This document shows positions 1 through 8,363 of a DNA stretch of 64,000 nt, piece after piece. A program made the translations under genes and the position numbers. The DNA is taken from the NCBI GenBank assembly GCA_029570835.1, contig JAKPTX010000089.1, forward strand, positions 98,637 through 162,636, in the 5' to 3' direction. The notes below the pieces were generated by a model. The model searched no databases. It had not been told where the DNA came from and worked only from the letters and a program-made list of their open reading frames with translations. Each line of letters begins with the position of its first letter. Within the stretch, counting starts at the first letter, position 1. This stretch comes from Bacteroidota bacterium. Lineage in GTDB: Bacteria > Bacteroidota > Bacteroidia > Bacteroidales > WCHB1-69.

Positions 1-10
1 CTTTCTTATT

Positions 11-2161
11 TTATTCCTTTCTTTTTAAGTAGTTTAGTACTTTTTTCACCTCTTCTACATGTTTTGAAGGAACCAGTTCTTCCGACAATAAACTTTCTAA
101 ATCTTCCACGCAACTTTCCCCATAAGTTTTGTTACTTTCAGGTGATTTTTGGCTAGATATTTCTTGATAAATTGACCAAGCTTCTTCATATTTTCCCAGT
201 AAAAGCAAGGCATGTGCCAGATTGGTTTTTATCCCTGTTTGTGTACTATCCAGGCGAAGGGCTTCAAGGGCATATTCCTCCGAAGAGCTATACTCTTGTG
301 TATAAAGTGTATAGAGAGATAGAGTACCCAAAGAAGATGCAACATTATTGGGGAGATCGTCAAATTTTTTTCTTAACAAAACACTACGTGATGCAAACGA
401 TACAGCTTTTTTGTATTTTTTATTTTTTTGACAAACAGATGCAAGATTTTCTGTTACATTGATTAATTTTAGTGTATAAGCGTTGGGATCTTTTTTAGCT
501 AATTTTTCATAGATTTTCAAACAGCGTAAATAGATCTCTTCAGCCTTGGCGTACTCTCGTTGGTCTTTATAATTAAGTCCCAGATTATTTAGTACTAGAG
601 TTACATCAGGTAAATAAACCTTTGGACTTTCTTTGGCTAATTTTTCATAAATTTCTAGACAACGTAAAAACATAGCTTCAGCCTTGGGATAGTTACTTTG
701 GGCTCTATAATTAAATCCTAGATTATATAGAATATCAGCTAAATCAGGTAAATAAACTGCAGGATTATCTTTAGCTAATTCTTCACGTATTTCTGAACAG
801 CGTATAAACATAACTTCAGCTTTGGAATAGTCATTTTGGTCGTTATAGTTAGCTCCCAGATTATTTAACAACGCAGCTAAATTAGGCAAAAAAATTCTTG
901 GATTTTCTATAGCCAATTCTTTGGATTCGTTATCTATATCTTCAAATTCACTGATAATTGTGATAGGTTTACCGTTTCGTTCGGTAAGTTCTACAGTGAA
1001 GGGCTGCTTTGTTGGCTGAGTGCTTTCTAATTCTTGCACTGTTTCAGGTTCTAAAAGGTAATCATCCAGTAATAATGCATTCAATTTATCTTCCCAGTCG
1101 CTATGTTTTATAGTTTCTTGTTGTTGACTAATTTTGATTGTCGATTTTACTTGATTCTTTGCCCTTATTCTATCTTTCAAATAGATGTCAACGAATAAAT
1201 TGCTTTGTTGGCGTTTTTTGAAAAGCGGTTCTTTGCAGTCAAACTGCACATCGCGTGCATCTTTGTAAAGCCCGGGAATATTGTTTTCATCGTATATCTG
1301 AAATTCTGTGGTGTGGGTACGCCTTTTATCTAAAATCCAATCAAACATCAAGCTGGGGTCGTAGATAAAGTAACGCACATAATCAACGTTTTCCGTGCCA
1401 TTTTCAGAATTATACCACTCTTTTTTCTCTAAGATACTTTTAGTTTTAACCTTTTTATGATTGTTAAAATTTCCACCGATTAATTCTATCGGGATATTCA
1501 CATCATGTGCCCATTCATGAGGGTTTTCAGGGCTTAGATTAATTAAGTCCAGTAAAGCTAAACCGAATGCAGAACATCCGCTTCCTTCATGCTCAAAGCG
1601 GGGATTAAAAGCACCACCATAAAACTCATATTCTGCTCGACCGTCTTCTTTTGGTTTAGTATATTCATCGATAAATGCTAAAATCCTTTCCATCGCTTCT
1701 TTGGAAATTCTGTATTTAATAAAAGCCAGTTTCTCTCGATCTGCATATATCTTAAGTTTTTCGCGAATTGTCTCGTCCGGCTCTATCCTTCCGTTCAAAA
1801 CTACACCCATAATAGCCATTCCGACTTTTTCTTTGAAAATCAAATCGCGCTTTTCTTTCATCGTACATGATAATTGAGCTATGTGGAGTTCGCCACCGGG
1901 CACTAAATGGCTTTGTAATCTTACAATAACGTGCCCAAACAGATAGTTGTTTTTTACGGCAATTGTTTTTATGTAACAACTCATCATGGATGAGTAGAGT
2001 GTCGATGGACTATCCCAAATAAACGGTTTGAGAGTGGGTATAGCGTAAATTGTAATTTCATGCTTTTCATCCGTATTGTTCTGTGCAGAAACAATAATCG
2101 AATAAAACACAAGCAGAAGTAGAATAAAATAGGTTCTTATTGATTGAAAATATCTTTTCAT
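11..2161 (-). CDS. Exported TPR protein with an unrecognised N-terminal domain
   Basis: A 716-residue protein if translation starts at the ATG at 2161. I chose this start because it opens a clear signal peptide (residues 1-27, ending VSAQ) and lies 48 bases downstream of a TAnnTTTG promoter element; the open frame continues upstream to 2335 but runs through that promoter. Residues 30-390 form a domain I do not recognise. It holds an isolated FGHVIVRL motif (His77) and a GSGCSAFG motif (Cys196), an order like circularly permuted NlpC/P60 papain-fold enzymes, but this is only a resemblance. From about residue 410 there are four 46-residue kinesin-light-chain-like TPR units, then a diverged C-terminal repeat region. 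The C-terminal 300 residues are nearly identical to those of the neighbour at 2348-4954, so the two are tandem paralogs. Likely periplasmic; function unknown. Confidence 0.8.
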   Translation of the reverse strand: MKRYFQSIRTYFILLLLVFYSIIVSAQNNTDEKHEITIYAIPTLKPFIWDSPSTLYSSMMSCYIKTIAVKNNYLFGHVIVRLQSHLVPGGELHIAQLSCTMKEKRDLIFKEKVGMAIMGVVLNGRIEPDETIREKLKIYADREKLAFIKYRISKEAMERILAFIDEYTKPKEDGRAEYEFYGGAFNPRFEHEGSGCSAFGLALLDLINLSPENPHEWAHDVNIPIELIGGNFNNHKKVKTKSILEKKEWYNSENGTENVDYVRYFIYDPSLMFDWILDKRRTHTTEFQIYDENNIPGLYKDARDVQFDCKEPLFKKRQQSNLFVDIYLKDRIRAKNQVKSTIKISQQQETIKHSDWEDKLNALLLDDYLLEPETVQELESTQPTKQPFTVELTERNGKPITIISEFEDIDNESKELAIENPRIFLPNLAALLNNLGANYNDQNDYSKAEVMFIRCSEIREELAKDNPAVYLPDLADILYNLGFNYRAQSNYPKAEAMFLRCLEIYEKLAKESPKVYLPDVTLVLNNLGLNYKDQREYAKAEEIYLRCLKIYEKLAKKDPNAYTLKLINVTENLASVCQKNKKYKKAVSFASRSVLLRKKFDDLPNNVASSLGTLSLYTLYTQEYSSSEEYALEALRLDSTQTGIKTNLAHALLLLGKYEEAWSIYQEISSQKSPESNKTYGESCVEDLESLLSEELVPSKHVEEVKKVLNYLKRKE

Positions 2162-2208
2162 GTGGTGTTTTAAAAATCTCCGTATGGAGTGGTGTGTAAT
2201 AAACTTTG

Positions 2209-2216
2209 CAAAGATA
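2209..2216 (-). promoter_or_regulatory. Bacteroidota -7 promoter element (TATCTTTG)
   Basis: TATCTTTG on the minus strand matches the TAnnTTTG -7 consensus of the phylum and lies 48 bases before the ATG at 2161. No convincing -33 TTTG was seen. It argues that the first TPR gene has its own promoter and that the upstream extension of its frame is not translated. Confidence 0.55.
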
Positions 2217-2221
2217 AATAC

Positions 2222-2290
2222 TTTTTTCAAGAGAAGCATAGGTGTTTTCCTGTTCCAAATTAGAATGCGTTGATAAAACACATTACCATA
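2222..2290 (-). pseudogene. Relic of the coiled-coil region of a TPR paralog
   Basis: On the minus strand the DNA around 2222-2262 resembles the part of the neighbouring TPR gene at about 4470-4515 that encodes LEQENAYAS. Here it reads LEQENTYAS, then drifts out of frame. The shared core is TTTGGAACAGGAAAA, followed by a CCTATGC word. It sits just upstream of the promoter of the first TPR gene and probably marks a recombination or duplication scar. Only about 40 bases align well by eye. Confidence 0.5.
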
Positions 2291-2347
2291 AAAAGGGGAA
2301 GTTGGTATAAAACAAAAAGAAATAATATGTTTCATTATATAATTTTT

Positions 2348-4954
2348 TTATTCTATTGATTTTAAATAGTTTACTATTTTCTTTACTTCTCCAACATGTG
2401 CTTCAGGAACTAGTTTCTCCGACAGTAAATTTTCTAAATCTTTTACACAACTTTCTCCATAATTCTTGTTAGTTTCAGGTGATTTTCGGCTAGATATTTC
2501 TTGATAAATTGACCAAGCTTCTTCATATTTTCCTAGTAAAAGCAAGGCATGCGCCAGATTTGTCTTTATTCCTATTTGTGTACTATCTTTACGTAAGGCT
2601 TCAAGAGCGTATTTCTTTGATGAGTTATACGCTTGCGTATAGAGTGCATATACAGAGAGAGTACCCAAAGCAGATGCAATCTTGTCCGGGGAATCGTTTA
2701 TTTTTTTCCGTAACCGTACACTTTGCAACGCATATGATACAGCTTTTTGGTGTTTTTTGTTTTTCTGTGTAACAGATGCAAGATTATCTGTCACATCGAT
2801 TAACTTTGGTGTATAAATATCAGAATCTTTTTTGGCTAATTTTTTGTAGATTTTCAAACAGCGTGAGTAGCTTTCTTCAGCCTTGGAATACTCTTGCTGG
2901 TCGTTGTAATTAAGCCCCAGATTATTCAACGCCAAAGCCAAATCAGTTAAGTAAACCTTTGGATTTTCTTTGTCTAATCCCTCGTAGATTTCCAAACAAC
3001 GTAAAAATACAGCCTCAGCTTTAGGATAGTTTTTTTGAGCTCTATAGTTAAATCCCAAATTATAAAAAATATCAGCTAAATCAGGCAAATAAATTTCCGG
3101 ATCCTCTTTAGCCAATTCTTCACGTATTTCGGAACAGCGTATAAACATTGTTTCAGCTTGAGTGTAATTTTGTTGGGAATAGTAGTTAATTCCCAAATTA
3201 TTTAACGTCGTGGCTAACTTAGGTAAATATACCTTTGGATTTTCTTTGGCTAACTTCTCACGTATATCTAAACAGCGTAAAAATATTGTTTCAGCTTTGG
3301 AAAAATCACCTTGAGCTTTATAATTAAAAGCCAGATTATTTAATACCAAAGCCAAATCAGGAAGATAAACCTTGTTATTTTCTTTAATTAGTTCTTCGTA
3401 GATTTCCAAACAGCGCAAATAGATCTCTTCAGACTTAGCAAACTCTCTTTGTTCGTTATAATTAAGTCCTAGATTATTCAAACCCAAGGCCACATCAGGC
3501 AAAAAAACCTTTGGATTTTCTTCGGCTAATTTTTCGTAGATTGCCAAACAACGTAAGTACATAGTTTCAGCTCTGGAATAATCCTTTTGATCATTATAGT
3601 TGGCACCCAGATTATTCAATAACGCTGCCAAATGAGGCAAATGAACTTTTGAATCCTCTTTTGCTAATTCTTCGTTGATTTCCAAGCAGCGTAAATAAAT
3701 CTTTTCAGCTTTAGAATACTCTTGTTGCTCATTATAATTTAACCCTAAATTGCTCAACACTGCGGCCAAATCAGGTAAATAAGCTTTTGGATTTTTTTTG
3801 ACTAATTTCTCTCTGATTTTTAAACAGCGTAAATAGCTTTCCTTAGCCTTGAAATATTCATGTTGTTCGTCATAATTAAGTCCCAGATTATTTAATGTCG
3901 AAGCCAAATTGGGTAAATAAATATTTGGATTTTCTTTGGCTAATTTTTCATAGATTTTTAAACATCGTAAATATACGGATTCAGCTTCGGAGTACTCTCG
4001 AAGTTCGTACAGATAATTAGCATATTCAAAAAGATATTCGACATTCAGGGTGTCTAATTCCATTATTTTTTCATACGCATCTATGGCGTCTGAGTACAAG
4101 TATAATGACGCTTTGGAGCGCGCATTGAGCAAAAGCGTTTCCACAAGACTTTTACGTTCTTGCTCTGCTTTGGCAAACTTTTGCTCAGCATTTGTAGTGA
4201 GTTGCTCAGCTAATTCTTTTTCATCCCGGGCATCAGATTCTAATTTCTGTATAGCAGCACGTTTCTTTTCATAATCGAGATGTTGATCAAGGTAACGAGA
4301 TACACTATCCAATTCACCTTGCTCAAACATACGATAGGCGTTGAGATAAACAGAATCCGCCCTATCCAGGTTAATCACAATCATGCGCTCAACATACTCC
4401 TTGATACGGGATAACGCATCGGCTCTGTCATCTGTAATAACCTTCAAACTGTCAATGGTTTTTTGATACTCTTCACTGGCATAGGCATTTTCCTGTTCCA
4501 AACGCGCAATACGCTTATTGAGCTCTTTAATCTTACGGGCTCGCATCTCGTCTTGCTTTTTCATGTTGATTCCTATGAGCTCTGCTTTGCGGCGGTCCAG
4601 TTCGGCTTTATTGCAAATATAAATCTGAACAGGAAGCGAACGTCCCAATGTGATGTCCTGGATTTCCCGTTCATTGACTACAACAAAATCTTTGTACTTA
4701 CCCATTGGGGTAACCTGTATGCCTATCTGTGTCCCACTTCCTACACCTGTGATATGCAAGCGAAATTTTCCATCGCTATCGGTAGATGTAGGTTTTGCCT
4801 TGGGATGTGTGATACTTGCATCTGAAACATATTCTGTTTTTCCTGTGTTTACACGGCTATTTTGTACCGTCACAACTCCCTCTAATGGAATCTGCTGACT
4901 ATGTAGATTTCCACAAATAAGGAAAAAAATAAGCGGAATTAAATGTTTTCTCAT
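2348..4954 (-). CDS. Exported protein: CarboxypepD_reg-like domain, coiled coil, 46-residue TPR array
   Basis: An 868-residue protein with a signal peptide (1-19), a beta-sandwich region resembling carboxypeptidase regulatory-like or CNA-B domains (about 20-115; TSTDSDGKFRL is the hallmark), a long charged coiled coil (about 120-270), then at least eight TPR units with a strict 46-residue period (about 330-740). Each unit follows a pattern close to YLRCLxIxEKLAKENPKVYLP, with a Cys at the same place in nearly every repeat. Kinesin-light-chain TPRs usually have 42 residues. The stop of the upstream gene (4961) is 6 bases before this ATG, so the two are probably co-transcribed. Probably periplasmic or surface-associated protein-protein interaction scaffold; partner unknown. 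Confidence 0.8.
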   Translation of the reverse strand: MRKHLIPLIFFLICGNLHSQQIPLEGVVTVQNSRVNTGKTEYVSDASITHPKAKPTSTDSDGKFRLHITGVGSGTQIGIQVTPMGKYKDFVVVNEREIQDITLGRSLPVQIYICNKAELDRRKAELIGINMKKQDEMRARKIKELNKRIARLEQENAYASEEYQKTIDSLKVITDDRADALSRIKEYVERMIVINLDRADSVYLNAYRMFEQGELDSVSRYLDQHLDYEKKRAAIQKLESDARDEKELAEQLTTNAEQKFAKAEQERKSLVETLLLNARSKASLYLYSDAIDAYEKIMELDTLNVEYLFEYANYLYELREYSEAESVYLRCLKIYEKLAKENPNIYLPNLASTLNNLGLNYDEQHEYFKAKESYLRCLKIREKLVKKNPKAYLPDLAAVLSNLGLNYNEQQEYSKAEKIYLRCLEINEELAKEDSKVHLPHLAALLNNLGANYNDQKDYSRAETMYLRCLAIYEKLAEENPKVFLPDVALGLNNLGLNYNEQREFAKSEEIYLRCLEIYEELIKENNKVYLPDLALVLNNLAFNYKAQGDFSKAETIFLRCLDIREKLAKENPKVYLPKLATTLNNLGINYYSQQNYTQAETMFIRCSEIREELAKEDPEIYLPDLADIFYNLGFNYRAQKNYPKAEAVFLRCLEIYEGLDKENPKVYLTDLALALNNLGLNYNDQQEYSKAEESYSRCLKIYKKLAKKDSDIYTPKLIDVTDNLASVTQKNKKHQKAVSYALQSVRLRKKINDSPDKIASALGTLSVYALYTQAYNSSKKYALEALRKDSTQIGIKTNLAHALLLLGKYEEAWSIYQEISSRKSPETNKNYGESCVKDLENLLSEKLVPEAHVGEVKKIVNYLKSIE
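2800..4010 (-). repeat. 138-bp tandem repeats encoding TPR units
   Basis: The anchor AAACAGCGTAAATA or close variants recurs about every 138 bases (near 2856, 2993, 3130, 3270, 3408, 3546, 3683, 3822 and 3960). The same unit recurs in the downstream paralog near 519, 657 and 795. Unit-to-unit DNA similarity is high, which suggests recent amplification or homogenisation. Confidence 0.85.
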
Positions 4955-4960
4955 GGCAAT

Positions 4961-6466
4961 CTATTTATTTTTACGAAGGTATAAACTAAAATCATGAGAA
5001 CCAACCATGGGTTGTTCAGTACGATAGGGTTCATATCCCTCTTTGTAAACCTGGATTTCCTGCCGTTCATTCTGTTTATCTAAAGGGATGGGAAGGGAAA
5101 ATTCTCCGAAATTATCGGTATAGGTGCTTTCACCGGCAATACGTACCATGGCACCAACAATGGGTTCCAGCGTGTTTTCATCTTTTATGTACCCGTGAGC
5201 CAATTCCAATCCTTCAATACTTACAGAAAGATAAGCTATTTGCTTTTTATTCACTGTTAGAATATCATCTACACAAAAATAGGGCATTCCTTCGGTGTTT
5301 TCAATGGAAACCTGTGCTATTTTACCGGAACAAGAGTGTGGTAACTCCATAAAAACAGCATTTCCCTCTTTGTTGATATCGGAACTGTAAATTTTATTAT
5401 CGATGGTTATCTTAATAGTTCCTGTACCTTGTAAAGGATGATGCTCTTTTCCTTTCCAGCCATGCACACTAACCGTCAGATTAAAAGGACGAGTTAATGA
5501 ACGATAAGAAACGATGGTACCGCCGACCAGTAAAATTGCAAGCACTCCAACAATCAATCCCAGTAAAATTCGTTCTCTGCGTTCCTGTTTTCGGTTGAGT
5601 TCAATCAACTCTTTTACCGTTTTATTTGTATGGGTAGTTATTTTTAATATCTCGTTTGCTTTATCTTCGACAGCGGAAAGAGCATCCGTCAAGTTATTGT
5701 TGAGTACGATATTGAAATGCTTTTTATCATTCAATAACTCATTGAGTTTTTTCAGTTCATTCAGTTGGGTTTCATTCAAACCGGTGGTACCTGTCTTAAT
5801 AGCAGAGATATCTTGCTGAATATCCTTTTGGGTTTGCTCAATACGTGTTACGATATCGCATATTTCGTCGGACATCATACGTTGGAAAGCTACCCATGCA
5901 TCGCGATGATCAGGATTTTTTAATCCTTCTCCAAAACAAAGTTGTATTTGAGCCGGAAAATGCTCAGCAATAAACTTTCCAAATGACTCGCTGATATTAT
6001 CCGATACCAATTTCTCAGCGATATAATTGGCTATTTCTCCATTATCGCTTTGAGGATTCTTTAAAAAAGAACTTATAATTTCATCATTAATATTGGGATC
6101 AGAAATGTTTTGAGCATCCAAAAATGCTTTTTTCAAAGATGCAATTATTTTCTTAGCCTCTTTTTTTTCTTTTTTCGATATCGGAGTCTCTGAATAAAGA
6201 ATCAATACATTGTCTAAAGCTTCAGCCATAGAGAGAAAAAACAACCTCTTTATACTATGATTGAGGTCATTAGGGTGAGTGCCAAAAATGATTTGTTTTA
6301 ACTTTTGTGGCGAAAGTTTTTGGATAGTATCTGCCGCAAAATTGGCAGTAATACCACTGATTAAGGTCAAAAATGCCGTACTCGTTATACCTGAAGTGAG
6401 GTACGACAAACCGACATGTATTACGGTGCCGGCTACAGACATTACCATTGGAGCTACTTTTGCCAT
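4961..6466 (-). CDS. Membrane-anchored coiled-coil protein with C-terminal CarboxypepD_reg-like domain
   Basis: I place the start at the ATG at 6466 (MAKVAPMV, 501 residues); a GTG at 6493 would add nine residues. It shows a glycine-rich hydrophobic N-terminus (about 5-45), a helical domain, a segment RDAWVAFQRMMSDEI followed by a Gln/Ile/Thr coiled coil of the sort often seen near the N-terminus of bacterial STAND- and TPR-type signalling proteins, and one clear transmembrane helix (about 301-322). Two beta-rich domains follow, the last being carboxypeptidase-regulatory-like (GYIKDENTLEPIVGAMVRI, then DNFGEFSLPI). No NTPase motif is present. It leads an operon with the TPR gene that starts 6 bases after its stop; the two share the CarboxypepD-like fold. 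Function unknown; a role as membrane sensor or scaffold is inference. Confidence 0.7.
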   Translation of the reverse strand: MAKVAPMVMSVAGTVIHVGLSYLTSGITSTAFLTLISGITANFAADTIQKLSPQKLKQIIFGTHPNDLNHSIKRLFFLSMAEALDNVLILYSETPISKKEKKEAKKIIASLKKAFLDAQNISDPNINDEIISSFLKNPQSDNGEIANYIAEKLVSDNISESFGKFIAEHFPAQIQLCFGEGLKNPDHRDAWVAFQRMMSDEICDIVTRIEQTQKDIQQDISAIKTGTTGLNETQLNELKKLNELLNDKKHFNIVLNNNLTDALSAVEDKANEILKITTHTNKTVKELIELNRKQERRERILLGLIVGVLAILLVGGTIVSYRSLTRPFNLTVSVHGWKGKEHHPLQGTGTIKITIDNKIYSSDINKEGNAVFMELPHSCSGKIAQVSIENTEGMPYFCVDDILTVNKKQIAYLSVSIEGLELAHGYIKDENTLEPIVGAMVRIAGESTYTDNFGEFSLPIPLDKQNERQEIQVYKEGYEPYRTEQPMVGSHDFSLYLRKNK

Positions 6467-6844
6467 AATAAAATTATTTTTTATAGTTTTCACTCACAAC
6501 CCGGTTGTAGAAATTAGAAGTAAGAGTTGGTAGATTTCGGATTTCGGAGGGCGGATTTTTGAGGTTTAAAGCCAGGGGATGGAAGTCAAAAAATAGAAAT
6601 CAGAAATCGGAATTGAGAGGTTTTGGTTGTTTTGACACTGCGAATATAGCTGTTTTTTTTGTATTTTTCGACTTTTTATGTGATTATTTTCAAAATATTA
6701 TTTTAAATAACTGATAATCAATCGATTATAATTAATAATATAATAATAATACACAAACAATCCTATCCGTAATATTTATTCCGAAATCTGAAATCCGGGT
6801 TAAACAAAAATCCATACCTTTGCAGATTATCAATTTTATCATTT
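6467..6844. other. Intergenic region with heptamer repeats and a core-A repeat copy
   Basis: No gene seen in these 378 bases. It holds short arrays of 7-base repeats (ATTTCGG twice at 6534-6547, AGAAATC twice at 6595-6608, CGAAATC/TGAAATC at 6782-6795). It also holds a diverged copy of the core-A repeat (6691-6733, minus orientation) and the promoter of the downstream glycosylase gene. Confidence 0.7.
6815..6822 (+). promoter_or_regulatory. -7 promoter element (TACCTTTG)
   Basis: TACCTTTG matches TAnnTTTG and lies 22 bases before the ATG at 6845, leaving a very short leader for the glycosylase mRNA. Confidence 0.65.
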
Positions 6845-7468
6845 ATGGATTTGCAGATTTTTCAATATGGGCAGGAAGAGATCGATTTTCTGAAGGCGCG
6901 GGATGAGCGGTTAGCTAAGGTCATAGAACGGTACGGAAAGATTGAGCGGCGGGTGAATCCGGATCTGTTTTCGGCGTTGGTGGATATTATTGTCGGACAG
7001 CAAATCTCTACCAAAGCGCACCGTACCATTCGGGGACGCTTTTTGACTGAGTTTGGGGCTATTACACCGGAAAGGATGGCACATTCCTCTGTTGAGCAGA
7101 TCCAAAAAATGGGGATTTCATTCAGAAAAGCGGGAAATATCAAAAAGTTGACAGATAAGGTGGTAAACCGGGAGCTTGACCTGGAGCAGTTGCATCACTT
7201 GTCGGATGAAGAGGTGTTGACCGCATTGACCGGTCTGGATGGAATCGGGATCTGGAGTGCTGAGATGCTGATGCTTTTTTCAATGCAACGTCCCAATATC
7301 CTGAGTTACGGAGACTTAGGGATTCATCGCGGATTGCAAAGAATATACGAGGTTCCCAAGGTGAGCAAGCAAGAGTTTATACAGTACCATGAACGATACA
7401 CCCCTTACGCCTCAGTGGCGAGCTTCTACCTGTGGGCTGTAGCAAGCGAACAATGCAAAGATAGATAA
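6845..7468 (+). CDS. DNA-3-methyladenine glycosylase II family protein (HhH-GPD)
   Basis: A 207-residue base-excision repair glycosylase of the AlkA-like HhH-GPD superfamily, expected to remove alkylated bases from DNA. The family segment VDIIVGQQIS is at about residues 48-57. The helix-hairpin-helix LTGLDGIGIWSAEMLMLF is at about 128-145, followed by LSYGDLGIHRG, whose Asp sits where the catalytic Asp of AlkA lies. It is shorter than E. coli AlkA because it lacks the N-terminal domain, as many family members do. No C-terminal Fe-S cysteines of the Nth/MutY type. It stands alone between two repeat-rich intergenic regions and has its own promoter. Confidence 0.9.
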   Translation: MDLQIFQYGQEEIDFLKARDERLAKVIERYGKIERRVNPDLFSALVDIIVGQQISTKAHRTIRGRFLTEFGAITPERMAHSSVEQIQKMGISFRKAGNIKKLTDKVVNRELDLEQLHHLSDEEVLTALTGLDGIGIWSAEMLMLFSMQRPNILSYGDLGIHRGLQRIYEVPKVSKQEFIQYHERYTPYASVASFYLWAVASEQCKDR

Positions 7469-7501
7469 AAAAGGCGACACTTAATTTTACTTTTTTTCTT
7501 C

Positions 7502-7573
7502 TTTTTGAAATAAAAAAAAATGGGGGCAGGATTTGGGGTGTCTTTTTGTTAATCCATCACCCCACTCTGGAAT
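7502..7573 (+). repeat. G6CAG repeat family, copy 1
   Basis: Begins TTTTTGAAATAAAAAAAA, then TGGGGGCAGGAT, a variable middle, and ends CACCCCACTCTGGAAT. It aligns end to end with the 73-bp copy at 58887-58959 and, inverted, with 8058-8120. The middle can form a hairpin between GGGGTG and CACCCC. Confidence 0.7.
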
Positions 7574-7600
7574 ATTCTGCCTTTAAGAGAATGTGTAAAA

Positions 7601-7649
7601 ATTACGAATTACGAATTACGATTTTACAAGGTAGAAGGTAGAAGGTAGA
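7601..7649. repeat. Heptamer arrays ATTACGA and AGGTAGA
   Basis: ATTACGA repeats almost three times (7601-7620), and AGGTAGA three times (7629-7649). Both have an exact 7-base period although their sequences differ. Confidence 0.85.
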
Positions 7650-7779
7650 ATGATTTCGGATTTTGGAAAAATCGATGTGTATAAATTCCCCTCCTTGGAG
7701 GGGTGCCCGAAGGGCGGGGTGGTTAATTTTAATTGAATTATTTGCTGTTTTATATCATAATACCCTGTAAATCAAATAC

Positions 7780-7815
7780 ATCAATAAGGTAAGTCAGATA
7801 TTTGACCATTTTCAA
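7780..7815 (+). repeat. Core-B repeat, copy 1
   Basis: 36 bases starting ATCAATAAGG and ending TTTGACCATTTTCAA match 62914-62949 at 31 positions by eye. In both places the core is followed by a TTTTCAA heptamer array and then by an ACTTTCGCC array. Confidence 0.7.
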
Positions 7816-7886
7816 CTCTCAATTTTCAATTATAATAAAAACTTTCGCCTTCCGTCTTCCGCCTTTTTTTCATTCCGCCTTCAGCC
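7809..7886. repeat. Heptamer arrays TTTTCAA and TTCCGCC
   Basis: TTTTCAA, CTCTCAA, TTTTCAA (7809-7829), then TTTCGCC, TTCCGTC, TTCCGCC, seven T (7843-7870), then TTCCGCC, TTCAGCC (7873-7886). Every unit is seven bases long. Confidence 0.85.
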
Positions 7887-7974
7887 TTTTAAATAACCCC
7901 GTAGGGGTGGCATGATTGTAGTAAAATGTTGACCCCAAGAGCCATAAGAACCCCGTAGGGGTGACATGATTGTA

Positions 7975-7995
7975 AAATTAGAAATTAGAAATCAG
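7975..7995. repeat. Heptamer array AAATTAG
   Basis: AAATTAG, AAATTAG, AAATCAG in direct succession, 7-base period. Confidence 0.75.
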
Positions 7996-8057
7996 AATTC
8001 AATTTTAGAGTGGTAGTCCGATTCATAATTGCCCAGGATTTTCCAAAAAGCAGTAAA

Positions 8058-8120
8058 ATTCCAGAGTGGGGAAATAAATTGACAAAGGAGGTACAACTAT
8101 GCTGCCCCCCTTTTATTTAA
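8058..8120 (-). repeat. G6CAG repeat family, copy 2
   Basis: Inverted relative to copy 1: starts ATTCCAGAGTGGGG on the plus strand and ends CTGCCCCCCTTTTATTTAA. It keeps both family ends; the middle differs. Read on the plus strand, GGGG ... CCCCCC followed by TTTTAT could act as a weak terminator. Confidence 0.7.
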
Positions 8121-8126
8121 ATTCCC

Positions 8127-8198
8127 AAATAAGAAATAAGAAGTAAGAAATCTATTATTGGAATTAAATGCCTGATAATCAAATAATTCTAAATTCTA
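8127..8198. repeat. Heptamer arrays flanking a core-A copy
   Basis: AAATAAG, AAATAAG, AAGTAAG (8127-8147) are followed by core A in minus orientation (8148-8198), whose end overlaps AATTCTA, AATTCTA (8185-8198). The core contains TGCCTGATAATCAA and matches the copy at 61651-61699, also set between heptamer arrays. Confidence 0.65.
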
Positions 8199-8265
8199 AT
8201 TTCAAACTTACAATTATGTTACTCCTACGGGGTTGTTGTAAAGATGGAATAAATCCGATTTTAAA

Positions 8266-8294
8266 TCGGGGTGCGACTCAAAGTCGCGCCCCGA
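8266..8294. repeat. GC-rich inverted repeat (REP-like)
   Basis: TCGGGGTGCGACT pairs with AAGTCGCGCCCCGA around a short loop, with one or two mismatches. Another small inverted repeat, CCGATTTTAAATCGG, precedes it. Similar GC-rich palindromes recur elsewhere in this window. Confidence 0.6.
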
Positions 8295-8301
8295 GTATCC
8301 T

Positions 8302-8363
8302 GTAATTCGTAATTCATTCCGCCTTCCGCCTTCCGCCTTTTTTTGATCCCGAAATCCGAAATC
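8302..8363. repeat. Heptamer arrays GTAATTC, TTCCGCC and CGAAATC
   Basis: GTAATTC twice (8302-8315), TTCCGCC three times plus a T run (8317-8345), CGAAATC twice (8350-8363). The last array ends just before the 3' end of murG. Confidence 0.85.

Noticed and set aside
172-462. Antisense gene over the TPR gene, and similar plus-strand frames at 2509, 4050, 4463 and 5514
   Set aside because: They are complements of well-supported coding sequence with no family signal, signal peptide of their own or promoter.
2162-2335. 58-residue N-terminal extension of the first TPR protein
   Set aside because: It would precede a clear signal peptide and cross the TATCTTTG promoter element and a relic of the neighbouring gene.
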